NCBI GenBank assembly: GCA_003140785.1
Contig: PLKY01000067.1
Span: 374-12,626 of the forward strand
Length of the DNA: 12,253 nucleotides
Direction of reading: 5' to 3'
DNA from: Acidobacteriaceae bacterium
Lineage (GTDB): Bacteria; Acidobacteriota; Terriglobia; Terriglobales; Acidobacteriaceae
The notes beneath the pieces are model-generated. The model made no database searches. It saw only the letters and a list, made by a program, of their open reading frames with translations, and was not told where the DNA came from. Position 1 is the first letter of the stretch; each line of letters opens with the position of its first letter. Position numbers and translations under genes: made by a program. Positions 1-6,743 of the stretch are shown here, piece by piece.

Positions 1-52
1 GTGACTTCAGCCATTGATTCGCGCCACCGCCGCTTGGACCTCGGGACGCGTG

Positions 53-487
53 TTATGCATGATCGGGAGCTGTCGCTTCGGGCCATGCAATGGTGAGCAG
101 AAAGGCGCACTCTTCCAGTGCTTCAACATCGTGCTCAAGTCCGCGCTCAATAGCGAGGAGGTCTCCAGGAACAAGTTCCTCTGTCCGATCGTCGGGAAGA
201 TGTACCCTGATCTTCCCCAAAACCGCATGCACAGAAATCGGACCTTCAGCGCGGTGGTGGCTCATGTAACTTCCCGGCTTCATCCGTATAAGGACAATGC
301 GAAATTCCGGGTACTTCACAATAGTCTCCGAACTCCGGCCCGTTTCGCGTTGCCATGATTCGGCATCCTTCAGTTTTTCCAGCTCGTCGGCGAGGTTCTT
401 TCGGATGATCTCGATTGCGAGTTCCGGCAAGCGAGTCATGCTCTCGTGACTATTGGCCGCGTGGCGATTCTCTTCAAATCCGCTCAT
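53..487 (-). CDS. Cupin-fold protein (144 aa), function unknown
   Basis: This reads as a small single-domain cupin. The N-terminal third (residues 1-60) is charged and probably helical. The beta-barrel follows: motif 1 around residues 72-92 (P71-G72, then H77-H78, then H87 before a VLGK turn) and motif 2 around 108-120 (PGDLLAIE, with H119). The His residues could hold one metal ion, but the usual HxH...E pattern is not intact, so no enzyme activity can be claimed. Cupins of this kind often sense or buffer small molecules; that is family knowledge, not shown here. The ATG at 487 is preceded by AAGG six bases upstream, which supports this start; Met17 is a weaker alternative. It is divergent from the poxB-like gene across a 348-bp gap, and no copy of the window's Crp/Fnr-type operator lies in front of it. 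It ends at 53, near the left edge. Confidence 0.75.
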   Translation of the reverse strand: MSGFEENRHAANSHESMTRLPELAIEIIRKNLADELEKLKDAESWQRETGRSSETIVKYPEFRIVLIRMKPGSYMSHHRAEGPISVHAVLGKIRVHLPDDRTEELVPGDLLAIERGLEHDVEALEECAFLLTIAWPEATAPDHA

Positions 488-835
488 TAAGCACCTTCAC
501 CTGATTTGTCTCATTGCGAGAGGGAAGACCAGACCTCGCATTGGACTGCATTGAGCCTATGCTTCCACGAAGACGCTTTGAATGGTCTGGTTGTAACGGA
601 AACTGGGACAGTTGTACTTCTCCATTACTGATTGATTGCTGCGACAATTTTCACAGTATCCCAGGCTGCTCTGAATAACCGTCACAGCTTCTGTGCACGG
701 CTGACATGGTGCATCGCCTGTGCTGACCCTGCACCTGCAGTAGAGCAGCTCTTTACGACTGGATCGAGGACGTATATGGAGGCTATCCTCCGCAGTATCC
801 AGTCGACAAATCGACAATTCGAGAGGGGTCCAGGA
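488..835. other. Divergent intergenic region between cupin and poxB-like gene
   Basis: This 348-bp stretch must hold the promoters of two diverging genes. Two short perfect inverted repeats are visible: AACTG-GGA-CAGTT at 601-613 and CACAG-CTT-CTGTG at 683-695. Either could be a protein-binding site, but five-base arms are short enough to arise by chance. The GTGAC-N4-GTCNC operator found elsewhere in the window is absent. An open frame runs through from 632 into the poxB-like gene, but its first ~50-70 residues look nothing like the family, so I treat them as non-coding. Confidence 0.4.
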
Positions 836-1975
836 GTGGCGAAGAAAATCGCAGAGTTGTTTGTAGAGGTTCTTGCAGCGGCAGGTGTGGAGCGTATCTA
901 TGGAGTCGCCGGCGATTCCCTCAACGGCATCACGGATTCTATACGAACGCGCAACGGGATCGAGTGGGTGGGCGTGCGGCACGAAGAAACCGCGGCCTTC
1001 GCGGCCGGAGCGGAAGCTGCATTAACTAGAAAGCTTGCGGTCTGCGCCGGTAGCTGTGGACCAGGCAACCTTCACCTCATCAATGGACTCTACGACGCCC
1101 ATCGAAGTCGTGTCCCTGTCTTGGCGATCGCTGCGCAGATTCCGTCGCAGGAAATCGGCAGCGGATACTTCCAGGAAACTCACCCTGAACACCTCTTCAA
1201 AGAGTGCAGCCATTTCTGCGAGTTGGCCTCAAGCCCTGCACAGATGCCGCGCACGCTCGACATCGCGATACAGACGGCTTTGGCAAAGCGCGGCGTAGCC
1301 GTGGTTGTTTTGCCTGGGGATATTGCATTACTGAATGCGGAAAATGACGATCGCCGTGTCAACTTCAGGTTTTCTCAGCCGCACATTGTCCCCCGAGCGG
1401 AAGAGCTGGATCAGTTGGCGGTCGAACTTAATCGCACAACGCGAGTGACAATCCTGGCCGGCGCCGGTTGCGCAGGCGCTCATGATGAGCTCATCCAGTT
1501 GGCTGCAAAGCTTCAGGCGCCAATCGTGCATGCCATGCGGGGAAAGGAGTTTGTCGAATACGACAATCCCTACGACGTGGGCATGACCGGCCTCTTGGGG
1601 TTCTCCTCGGGCTATCACGCCATGATGAACTGTGATTCGCTGTTGATGTTGGGAACCGATTTCCCCTACCAGCAGTTTTATCCTAAGAATGCCCGCATTC
1701 TGCAGGTCGATATCCGCGAGGAGCAACTGGGAAGGCGCAGCCACTTGGACTTCGGGGTTGTTGGCGGAATTGCGGAGACTCTCTCCGCATTGCTTCCGCG
1801 CATCGTGCAAAACTCAGACAGAACCCATCTCGATGTCTGCCTCAATCACTACCGCGAAGCGCGCAAAGGACTCGACGATCTGGCAACAGGAAAGCCCGGC
1901 CAGCGCCCCATCCATCCTCAGTACGTCGCAAGACTACTCAATGAAGTCGCCGCTGACAACGCTATATTCACCTGA
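836..1975 (+). CDS. poxB: Pyruvate:quinone oxidoreductase (pyruvate oxidase), N-terminal part of a frameshifted gene
   Basis: PoxB decarboxylates pyruvate to acetate and CO2 and passes the electrons through FAD to membrane quinone. This fragment (379 aa) carries the PYR domain and the central FAD domain. The segment GVAGDSLNGI (residues 23-32) and RHEE (48-51, including the cofactor-activating Glu) match the E. coli PoxB pattern. So do CAGSCGPGNLHLINGL, GSGYFQETHP, ALRGKE-like MRGKEFVEYDNPYDVGMTG and the HPQY segment near the end. The frame stops at TGA 1973-1975, just where PoxB would continue with the C-terminal TPP domain, and that domain follows in another frame. I prefer the GTG at 836: GAGAGGGG lies seven bases upstream and the product then starts like the family (AKKIAEL). 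ATG 776, with GAGGA five bases upstream, is an alternative that adds 20 residues. With the frame mended the protein would be about 574 aa, against 572 in E. coli. Confidence 0.88.
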   Translation: MAKKIAELFVEVLAAAGVERIYGVAGDSLNGITDSIRTRNGIEWVGVRHEETAAFAAGAEAALTRKLAVCAGSCGPGNLHLINGLYDAHRSRVPVLAIAAQIPSQEIGSGYFQETHPEHLFKECSHFCELASSPAQMPRTLDIAIQTALAKRGVAVVVLPGDIALLNAENDDRRVNFRFSQPHIVPRAEELDQLAVELNRTTRVTILAGAGCAGAHDELIQLAAKLQAPIVHAMRGKEFVEYDNPYDVGMTGLLGFSSGYHAMMNCDSLLMLGTDFPYQQFYPKNARILQVDIREEQLGRRSHLDFGVVGGIAETLSALLPRIVQNSDRTHLDVCLNHYREARKGLDDLATGKPGQRPIHPQYVARLLNEVAADNAIFT

Positions 1976-1980
1976 ATGTC
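1970..1980 (+). other. Frameshift site in the poxB-like gene (one base missing)
   Basis: The upstream frame reads ...DNAIFT and hits TGA at 1973-1975. The downstream frame reads NVGTPVIWAARYL from 1975. Family members read IFTCDVGTP across this join, so two bases (TG, 1973-1974) stand where a codon of three is expected. One inserted base would restore T-C-N-V-G-T-P with no other change. There is no long homopolymer and no obvious slippery heptamer here. Confidence 0.85.
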
Positions 1981-1989
1981 GGGACACCG

Positions 1990-2559
1990 GTGATTTGGGC
2001 GGCGCGTTACCTGAATATGAACGGTCGCCGGCGTTTGCTAAGCTCCTTCAACCACGGATCGATGGCAAATGCATTGCCGCAGGCCATTGGAGCTCAGATC
2101 TCTCATCCTGGACGTCAGGTTGTTACGCTCTCCGGCGACGGCGGTTTCTCCATGCTGATGGGGGATCTCCTCTCGCTGCGGCAGCTGAAATTGCCTGTAA
2201 AGGTCGTTGTCTTCAACAACGGATCTCTGGGGTTTGTGGAACTCGAGATGAAAGCGACAGGCTTTCTGAAGCATGGGACAGACCTGGTCAATCCCGATTT
2301 CGCGAAGATTGCGCAAGGAGCGGGATTGTTCGCCCTGCATGTTGATGATCCAGAAGAGGTCCGTCCGGCTCTTGAGCAGGCAATGGCGCATGATGGTCCC
2401 GCTCTGATTGACATTGCGGTAAACAGGCAGGAGTTGGCGATGCCGCCTTCTCTCAAGCTGGACCAGATTGTCGATTTCAACCTCTATATGATCAAAGCCA
2501 TTCTGAATGGCCGCGGCGACGAAATCATTGATCTCGCCCGAACTAATTTGTTCAGGTGA
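1990..2559 (+). CDS. poxB: Pyruvate:quinone oxidoreductase, C-terminal TPP-binding part (second fragment)
   Basis: This is the missing C-terminal third of the same PoxB-like enzyme. Homology begins at 1975; the coordinate given is the first possible start (GTG 1990) in this frame. It contains the thiamine-pyrophosphate motif: SGDGGFSMLMGD, then about 25 residues later FNN, the Mg/TPP-binding GDG...NN pattern. SFNHGSMANA before it and the ending LYMIKAILNGRGDEIIDLAR align with the end of E. coli PoxB, where the last ~23 residues form the lipid-activated membrane-binding tail. The end is therefore complete. As separate polypeptides the two pieces are unlikely to work, since the active site lies between the PYR and PP domains. 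Good conservation on both sides of the break argues for a very recent mutation or a sequence error. Confidence 0.85.
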   Translation: MIWAARYLNMNGRRRLLSSFNHGSMANALPQAIGAQISHPGRQVVTLSGDGGFSMLMGDLLSLRQLKLPVKVVVFNNGSLGFVELEMKATGFLKHGTDLVNPDFAKIAQGAGLFALHVDDPEEVRPALEQAMAHDGPALIDIAVNRQELAMPPSLKLDQIVDFNLYMIKAILNGRGDEIIDLARTNLFR

Positions 2560-2616
2560 ATTTCTCGCTGCACCGAATCGATGCGAATCAACTTCTTTTC
2601 AGAACGAAGCCGAACA

Positions 2617-2658
2617 GTGACTAAAGTCCCTGCGACAGCCTTGTAGCGCACCTAGTCT
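2617..2658 (+). promoter_or_regulatory. Operator (site A) and promoter of ric1
   Basis: The palindrome GTGACTAAAGTCCC occupies 2617-2630. A TAnnnT box, TAGTCT, sits at 2653-2658, 22 bp after it. If that box is the -10, transcription starts near 2665 and the operator centre (2623.5) falls at -41.5, as for class II Crp/Fnr activators. No -35 box is evident. The leader would be only about 11 nt, containing GGTGA ahead of ATG 2676. Confidence 0.7.
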
Positions 2659-2675
2659 GAGCAGGGGTGACAAAA

Positions 2676-3395
2676 ATGATCAACGCCAAACAGACTATCG
2701 GTGAAATAGCTGTACGCCAACCATCAACAATTGAGGTGTTCGAGCAACTTGGGATCCAATACTGCTGCCATGGAGAAGATACGGTCGAAGCAATATGCAA
2801 ATACCTCGGGTTGCCCGCTAAGGGAGTTCTCAGCGAATTGAATCGCGTAGCCGACGCGAACAGCACAACAAAAGCTCCATGGGCAGACCCAATCCTCGAA
2901 GCGCTGATGGGAAAGCTGCTTCGGGCCCGCTCGGTTCTGATTCAACAAGATCTCCCGCGCATTCAACGACTGGCTCGTACTGTGAGTTCGTGTCATCTTC
3001 GGGAACATCCCAACGCAATCCACGTCGCTCACCTTTCTGCAACGCTTGCCAATGAAGTTACGTCGCATTTTACGGATGAGGCGCAAATACTGTTTCCGAA
3101 GATTCGAGAACTTGAGCTGGCCTATGTGGGCAGCAGGTCCGCGACAGTCCACCTGGACAGCGTACGGAATGATTTGGCACACATGACACAGGAGCATGGT
3201 GCGGTAGGGGATCTCCTGTCCAGAATTCAGGAAGATACAGAAGACTACAACGCCACCGGCACCACGTGTCCTTCCTACCGAGGAATGTGCGAGAAGCTGA
3301 AGGGGTTGGACGGGGAGATCCGCCAGCAGGTCCATCTGGAAAACAACGTTCTCTTCGATCGAGCTCTGCAAATCTCCGGGGCACTCTACGGTTAG
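2676..3395 (+). CDS. RIC/YtfE/ScdA-family di-iron protein (paralogue 1), with two iron ligands replaced
   Basis: RIC proteins repair Fe-S clusters and handle iron or NO under nitrosative stress, using an N-terminal ScdA_N (DUF542) domain with a Cys-Cys motif and a hemerythrin-like four-helix domain. Here DUF542 spans about residues 5-60 with C30-C31 intact (IQYCCHGEDT). The hemerythrin-like part spans about 70-232. Against E. coli YtfE it keeps the equivalents of H129/E133 (H131/E135), H160 (H174) and E208 (E222). The H84 equivalent is Ser86 and the H204 equivalent is Gln218, so the di-iron site is probably impaired or different. Length (239 aa) is normal. ATG 2676 is chosen over GTG 2667 because AGGGG lies eight bases before it. 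The gene has its own operator and may be cotranscribed with the DUF488 gene 72 bp downstream. The second paralogue at 10704-11435 shows the reverse pattern of loss. Confidence 0.88.
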   Translation: MINAKQTIGEIAVRQPSTIEVFEQLGIQYCCHGEDTVEAICKYLGLPAKGVLSELNRVADANSTTKAPWADPILEALMGKLLRARSVLIQQDLPRIQRLARTVSSCHLREHPNAIHVAHLSATLANEVTSHFTDEAQILFPKIRELELAYVGSRSATVHLDSVRNDLAHMTQEHGAVGDLLSRIQEDTEDYNATGTTCPSYRGMCEKLKGLDGEIRQQVHLENNVLFDRALQISGALYG

Positions 3396-3467
3396 TCGAT
3401 GGTCAATGGACAAATCCGTGGACACGCAGCCTACTGAACCCGTCCACACCGCGAAGGGATAGATGAA

Positions 3468-3824
3468 ATGATTCAGGTCAAGCGAGCTTACGAAGCCGGG
3501 AGTGAAGAAGACGGAGTCCGTTTCCTGGTTGAGCGCCTCTGGCCGCGAGGCATCAAGAAAGAAGACCTGGCGATTGAAGGTTGGCTCAAAGACCTTGCGC
3601 CGAGTACGGAGCTACGAAAGTGGTTTAATCACGATCCAACAAAATGGGATGAGTTCTGTCAGCGGTATTTCCGTGAATTACAGAAGCATCCCACTGTCTG
3701 GCGGCCGCTACTGGCTCGGGCTCGACGTGACCGAGTGACCTTAGTATTCAGAGCGCACGACACCCAGTACAACAACGCCATAGCACTCAAGCAGTTTCTT
3801 CAAGGTAAGACAAAGCACGGTTGA
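3468..3824 (+). CDS. DUF488 (YeaO-like) family protein
   Basis: This short protein (118 aa) has the hallmarks of the DUF488/YeaO family: a VKRAYE opening, an EDGVRFLVERLWPRGI block at residues 14-29, then WLKDLAPSTELRKWF (39-53), HDP (55-57), a Trp/Phe-rich helix, and a closing strand with a D-x-x-x-N-N pattern (98-103). The length is typical and both ends look complete. The biochemical role of the family is not settled; the conserved Arg-rich core resembles proteins that bind anions or nucleic acid, but I make no functional claim. ATG 3468 has AAGGG about nine bases upstream. It lies 72 bp after ric1 on the same strand with no clear terminator between, so it probably belongs to the ric1 transcript and the same stress response. 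Confidence 0.85.
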   Translation: MIQVKRAYEAGSEEDGVRFLVERLWPRGIKKEDLAIEGWLKDLAPSTELRKWFNHDPTKWDEFCQRYFRELQKHPTVWRPLLARARRDRVTLVFRAHDTQYNNAIALKQFLQGKTKHG

Positions 3825-4019
3825 GAAGAACAGAGAACCACTTGGCTGCTGCTGGCCTGGACTTTCCATGAGCACATGACAGGTGTTCCGCGATCAGTGA
3901 CAGATGGCTCATTGTGTTCGTCACGATTCGCGACAAGAATCGAAGTAGAAGTTCATCGGTGACACAAGACTGAATTGAGTTCAAGGCACTTGATGAACTC
4001 TTCAAAAGGAGGAACTCGA
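3825..4019. other. Intergenic region, DUF488 to nucleotidyltransferase
   Basis: This 195-bp gap contains one short inverted repeat, CGATTC-(7)-GAATCG at 3924-3942, and two isolated GTGAC pentamers (3896 and 3959 regions). The GTGACACAAGACTG string at 3959-3972 resembles one half of the operator seen elsewhere but has a poor second half and no TAnnnT box at the expected distance. No convincing terminator is seen. A very strong Shine-Dalgarno (AGGAGG, 4007-4012) ends the gap. Confidence 0.35.
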
Positions 4020-4982
4020 ATGCATGAGAGAGGAAACGAAGAGCATCGCTGGGGCGTGATTTTGGCAGGGGGCGATGGAAACCGTCTCAGGCCATTGACG
4101 CATCTTGTATTTGACGACGACCGTCCGAAGCAATTCTGCCCGCTGCTGGACGGGAAAACACTTCTTGCCCAAACTCGGCTCAGGATCGCAGGAACGGTAG
4201 ATCTTGGTCGAACACTGTTCGCGCTGAGTAAGGCACTTGAGCCGTTCTATCAGGACAAACTTGCGAAAGTCCCGGCAATCCAAAAAGTCGTCCAGCCGAG
4301 CAATCGGGGAACACTTCCTGCTATTCTTTGGAGCTTGCTGCGCATCGTTCAGCTCGATGAGCATGCTGTGGTCGCATTCTTCCCATCGGATCACTATTAC
4401 TCTCAGGAAGGAAAGTTCATTGCGGGGATCACCTCCGGATACGAACTCGCAGAACTCCACGCGGAGAGCATAATCCTTTTGGGAGCAGTGGCTGATCGCC
4501 CCGAGATCGAGTACGGCTGGATCGAGCCGGAGACTCCCGTTGCGGACCGCTCCGGCAATCAACTAACGCGTGTAAGGCGCTTTTGGGAAAAGCCCTCATC
4601 CGAGATAGCAAAACGCTTGCTGGATCAAGGTTGTCTCTGGAATACGTTCGTCATGGTTGGCCGTGCCAGTGCTTTCATGAAAATGATTCGGCAAACGGCT
4701 CCCATCATCTATCGCGACTTTGGATCGATCCTGACGCAACCTGGCCTCGGAATGGAAGCCGAGCTGATGGAGTCTTTCTACGAGAGGCTTCCCATAGCCG
4801 ATTTTTCAAAATTGGTATTGTCGGCGAATACGGAAGGGCTCTCTGTCGCCAGCCTCGGCGATATCGGATGGAGCGATTTGGGAGACCCGCGGAGACTCAT
4901 CACCACCTTGTTTGAGACCGGAATGGAGAATCCCTGGGTCTCATCGGGATCGTGCAATCAGTGTGGCGTCAGCTTGGCTTGA
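4020..4982 (+). CDS. Mannose-1-phosphate guanylyltransferase-like nucleotidyltransferase
   Basis: The protein (320 aa) has the sugar-nucleotide pyrophosphorylase fold. The signature LAGGDGNRLRPLT spans residues 15-27, with DRPKQFC at 34-40 containing the catalytic Lys of a PKQ motif. FFPSDHYY (120-127) fits the metal-binding Asp of GDP-mannose pyrophosphorylases. EYGWIEP (164-170), FWEKP (188-192), LWNTF (206-210) and a GWSDLGD block (283-289) complete the substrate pocket. It would make GDP-mannose from mannose-1-phosphate and GTP, feeding cell-surface polysaccharide or glycoconjugate synthesis. It lacks the C-terminal cupin (isomerase) domain of bifunctional ManC proteins, so it is monofunctional; another NDP-hexose specificity is possible. 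ATG 4020 follows AGGAGG by seven bases, which decides the start; 15 upstream in-frame residues are excluded. It is not obviously part of the stress regulon and may be a bystander with its own promoter. Confidence 0.82.
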   Translation: MHERGNEEHRWGVILAGGDGNRLRPLTHLVFDDDRPKQFCPLLDGKTLLAQTRLRIAGTVDLGRTLFALSKALEPFYQDKLAKVPAIQKVVQPSNRGTLPAILWSLLRIVQLDEHAVVAFFPSDHYYSQEGKFIAGITSGYELAELHAESIILLGAVADRPEIEYGWIEPETPVADRSGNQLTRVRRFWEKPSSEIAKRLLDQGCLWNTFVMVGRASAFMKMIRQTAPIIYRDFGSILTQPGLGMEAELMESFYERLPIADFSKLVLSANTEGLSVASLGDIGWSDLGDPRRLITTLFETGMENPWVSSGSCNQCGVSLA

Positions 4983-5014
4983 TCCTGATATTCTTTGCAA
5001 ACAAACAGCATCAA

Positions 5015-5056
5015 GCGACTTGGGTCACCTCTTCTCTGCTAAGGTCAGGTTAGATT
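5015..5056 (+). promoter_or_regulatory. Operator (site D) and promoter of ldh
   Basis: The palindrome reads GCGACTTGGGTCAC at 5015-5028; on the other strand this is GTGACCCAAGTCGC, so it is inverted relative to the other sites with respect to its gene. TAGATT at 5051-5056 follows after exactly 22 bp. Taken as the -10 box, it puts the start of transcription near 5063 and the operator centre (5021.5) at -41.5. The leader would be about 15 nt. Confidence 0.68.
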
Positions 5057-5077
5057 TCAAATAGAGGCTGGGAACCG

Positions 5078-6028
5078 ATGAGCAAGCTGCCGGGAAAAAT
5101 TGGGATAGTGGGTGCCGGCAGCGTAGGGGCGACGATCGCCTACGCTTGCATGGTGCGCGGAGTAGGCAAGCACATCAGCCTGTTTGACGTAGCAAAAACA
5201 AAAGTGGAGGCCGAGGTACTGGACCTGAACCACGGTCTGATGTTTGTGCCTATGGCGAAGGTAGACGGGTCGGATGACCTGAACGTGCTGGAGCGTTCCG
5301 ACGTAATCGTGGTGACCGCAGGCGCAAAGCAGAAGCCGGGGCAGACGCGAGTTGAACTGGCCGAGACAAATACCGGGATCTGCCGCAAGTTGATACCCGA
5401 CTTGCTGCGCGTCGCGCCGCATGCGACGTTGCTGATGGTAACCAACCCCGTGGACGTGCTCACTTACGTAGCTCTAAAACTGAGCGGACTGGAGAGTCGG
5501 CGGGTTTTGGGTAGCGGAACAGTGCTGGATAGCTCTCGCTTCCGATTCCTCATTGCGCAACGCTGTGCAGTAGCGGTCCAGAACGTGCACGCATACATCG
5601 CGGGTGAGCATGGCGACAGCGAGATTCCGTTATGGTCGAGCGCCAGCATCGGCAATGTCCCTGTGCAGGGCTGGCACATGCCCGGGCACGGAGCGCTAAG
5701 CACGCTGGAGGAGCAAGAGATCTTCGAAAGCGTGCGCACGGCGGCATACAAGATCATTCAAGGCAAGGGCGCGACGAACTACGCGGTGGGCTTGGCGGTG
5801 GCTGCGATTCTGGAAGCGATCCTATGGAATGAGGGACGCGTGCTGCCGGTGAGTTCTCTGCTTACTGACTATCGAGGCATTAGCAACGTGTGTCTCTCGG
5901 TGCCGTCGATTGTGGGTCTCCGGGGAGTGGAGGGTTTGCTACCGGTGCCAATGAATGCGTTCGAGGAGGCCGGCTTGCGTGCGAGCGCTGAGGCCATCCA
6001 GCACGTGCTACATACGCTGGGCTTCTAA
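5078..6028 (+). CDS. ldh: L-lactate dehydrogenase (NAD, fructose-1,6-bisphosphate type)
   Basis: The enzyme interconverts pyruvate plus NADH and L-lactate plus NAD in the cytoplasm. The Rossmann motif GAGSVG is at residues 12-17, and D37 after the second strand favours NAD. AGAKQKPGQTR (81-91) has Gln85 at the position that separates lactate from malate dehydrogenases (Arg in the latter), followed by the loop Arg91. The active-site set is complete: D151, R154 and H178 in GEHGDSE. R156 and H171 (in NVHAYI) match the residues that bind fructose-1,6-bisphosphate in Bacillus enzymes, so allosteric activation is likely. Length (316 aa) is standard. ATG 5078 has only a modest Shine-Dalgarno (AGAGG at 5063-5067, GGGA at 5070-5073). 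The gene stands alone with its own Crp/Fnr-type promoter and converges with the small cupin. Its operator groups it with the NO-defence genes rather than with sugar metabolism. Confidence 0.93.
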   Translation: MSKLPGKIGIVGAGSVGATIAYACMVRGVGKHISLFDVAKTKVEAEVLDLNHGLMFVPMAKVDGSDDLNVLERSDVIVVTAGAKQKPGQTRVELAETNTGICRKLIPDLLRVAPHATLLMVTNPVDVLTYVALKLSGLESRRVLGSGTVLDSSRFRFLIAQRCAVAVQNVHAYIAGEHGDSEIPLWSSASIGNVPVQGWHMPGHGALSTLEEQEIFESVRTAAYKIIQGKGATNYAVGLAVAAILEAILWNEGRVLPVSSLLTDYRGISNVCLSVPSIVGLRGVEGLLPVPMNAFEEAGLRASAEAIQHVLHTLGF

Positions 6029-6088
6029 GGACTGGAAGGAATCAGTTAAACGTCATTTTTCGGGGCCCGATTCAACAGATTCATCAAC

Positions 6089-6118
6089 GTGCTCTGGCAA
6101 GTGCGAGCACATTTGTAT
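6089..6118 (+). terminator. Possible terminator after ldh
   Basis: GTGCTC (6089-6094) pairs with GAGCAC (6105-6110) over a ten-base loop and is followed by ATTTGTATT. The stem is short and the T-tract interrupted, so this is a weak candidate, 60 bp past the ldh stop. Confidence 0.35.
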
Positions 6119-6263
6119 TACTCGTCAAGAGTACGAACGCAGATGCGTTGCCACAGCGACTTTAGTTACGGATCCAAGAAAGTTTGAATATTCGGATCGA
6201 ATCGATCAGCGTCACTGGTTTTCGGCCAATTGACACTCTCAGGTGTGATCCGGCGGTCTTCGA

Positions 6264-6287
6264 CAGAAGAAAACGCAGAAAGTCTGC
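6264..6287 (-). terminator. Possible terminator after norB-cupin
   Basis: Read on the minus strand, GCAGA (6287-6283), loop CTT, TCTGC (6279-6275), then GTTTTCTTC. This is a five-base GC-containing stem with a T-rich tail, 38 bp past the restored cupin stop. It is placed well but the stem is short. Confidence 0.4.
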
Positions 6288-6338
6288 CGGCCTTACAGGA
6301 ACTATTGCCTTGACAAAGAACCGATTACGACAGCTCCT

Positions 6339-6644
6339 TCATCTGAACCAACAACATGCGAAGCCCTGTCTTTGCAGAGATCCCGTGGGACAGCATTGGA
6401 CCATGTACGCGAAGGAGCCTACCTCGGCTTGGACTTTGTCCGTTCCTAACTGCAATTCGGCTTCGCCCTCCAGAAAATAGAGAACAGCAGGCGTTGGGGC
6501 TGAATGTGCTGAGAGTTCCTCGCCCGCTGCGAAGCCGAACAAGGTCACGTTGACCTTTTCGTCTTTGTGCAGAACGCGGCTCAGAATGCCCTTTTCTGGA
6601 AGTGCGAACTCCCGTTGCAGATTCGCGAAAAATTTATAGTCCAT
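6339..6644 (-). CDS. Small cupin protein downstream of norB, C-terminus lost by frameshift
   Basis: The open frame encodes 101 aa of a compact one-domain cupin. Residues 33-66 (FGFAAGEELSAHSAP, then FLEGEAELQLG) form cupin motif 1, with H47. VGSFAYM (75-81) starts motif 2, after which the frame turns into an unrelated Cys-rich tail ending at 6339. In another frame the expected motif 2 continues: MLSHGISAKT then LRMLLVQMKEL, stopping at TAA 6327-6325. One base is missing between 6394 and 6405; the mended protein would be 106 aa (6644-6325). AAGGAG six bases before ATG 6644 supports the start. The gene is 99 bp after norB on the same strand, so it is probably on the norB transcript. Small cupins are often placed with respiratory or stress genes, but its ligand is unknown. 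As it stands it may be non-functional. Confidence 0.72.
   Translation of the reverse strand: MDYKFFANLQREFALPEKGILSRVLHKDEKVNVTLFGFAAGEELSAHSAPTPAVLYFLEGEAELQLGTDKVQAEVGSFAYMVQCCPTGSLQRQGFACCWFR
6394..6405 (-). other. Frameshift site in the small cupin (one base missing)
   Basis: The minus strand reads TAC ATG GTC CA then ATG CTG TCC CAC. In the upstream frame it gives YMVQCCP; one added base, for example restoring YMAP before MLSHGI, gives the normal cupin end. This is the same class of lesion as in the poxB-like gene: a single-base deletion outside a homopolymer. Confidence 0.75.
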
Positions 6645-6743
6645 GTGCTGCTCCTTGGTTTCACTTGTTTTTGTAGCAGTTCCCGACGGCGTCCTTGTGG
6701 TGGTCGATCCATCAAAGACGCCGCATGGATGTTGACATATCGC

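Larger units (their letters stand above)
6029..6324. other. Convergent intergenic region between ldh and cupin
   Basis: No gene is supported in these 296 bp. Besides the two possible terminators listed separately, it holds the palindrome GAATATTC (6186-6193) followed directly by GATCGA-A-TCGATC (6195-6207). No operator copy is present, as expected for a region with no promoters. Confidence 0.4.

Noticed and set aside
1..14. GTGAC at the very left edge as part of an operator
   Set aside because: The following bases (TTCAGCCAT) do not give a second half-site and the sequence is cut at the edge.
632..835. N-terminal extension of the poxB-like frame from ATG 632
   Set aside because: The extra residues have no counterpart in the family, and good ribosome sites exist at 836 and 776.
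1970..1980. Programmed ribosomal frameshifting in the poxB-like gene
   Set aside because: No slippery heptamer or downstream structure is evident, PoxB is not known to use recoding, and a similar lesion occurs in the unrelated cupin.
3735..3748. GTGACCTTAGTATT in the DUF488 coding region
   Set aside because: It matches only the left half, is inside a coding region and has no promoter context.
3959..3972. GTGACACAAGACTG as a sixth operator before the nucleotidyltransferase gene
   Set aside because: Only the left half matches, the right half (GACTG) does not, and no TAnnnT box lies 22-23 bp downstream.
4002..4562. Minus-strand 186-aa open frame opposite the nucleotidyltransferase
   Set aside because: It is antisense to a gene with a full set of catalytic motifs and a strong ribosome site, and has no family features.
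5078..6028. Malate dehydrogenase instead of lactate dehydrogenase
   Set aside because: Residue 85 is Gln, as in lactate dehydrogenases; malate dehydrogenases have Arg there. The FBP-site residues R156 and H171 also point to LDH.
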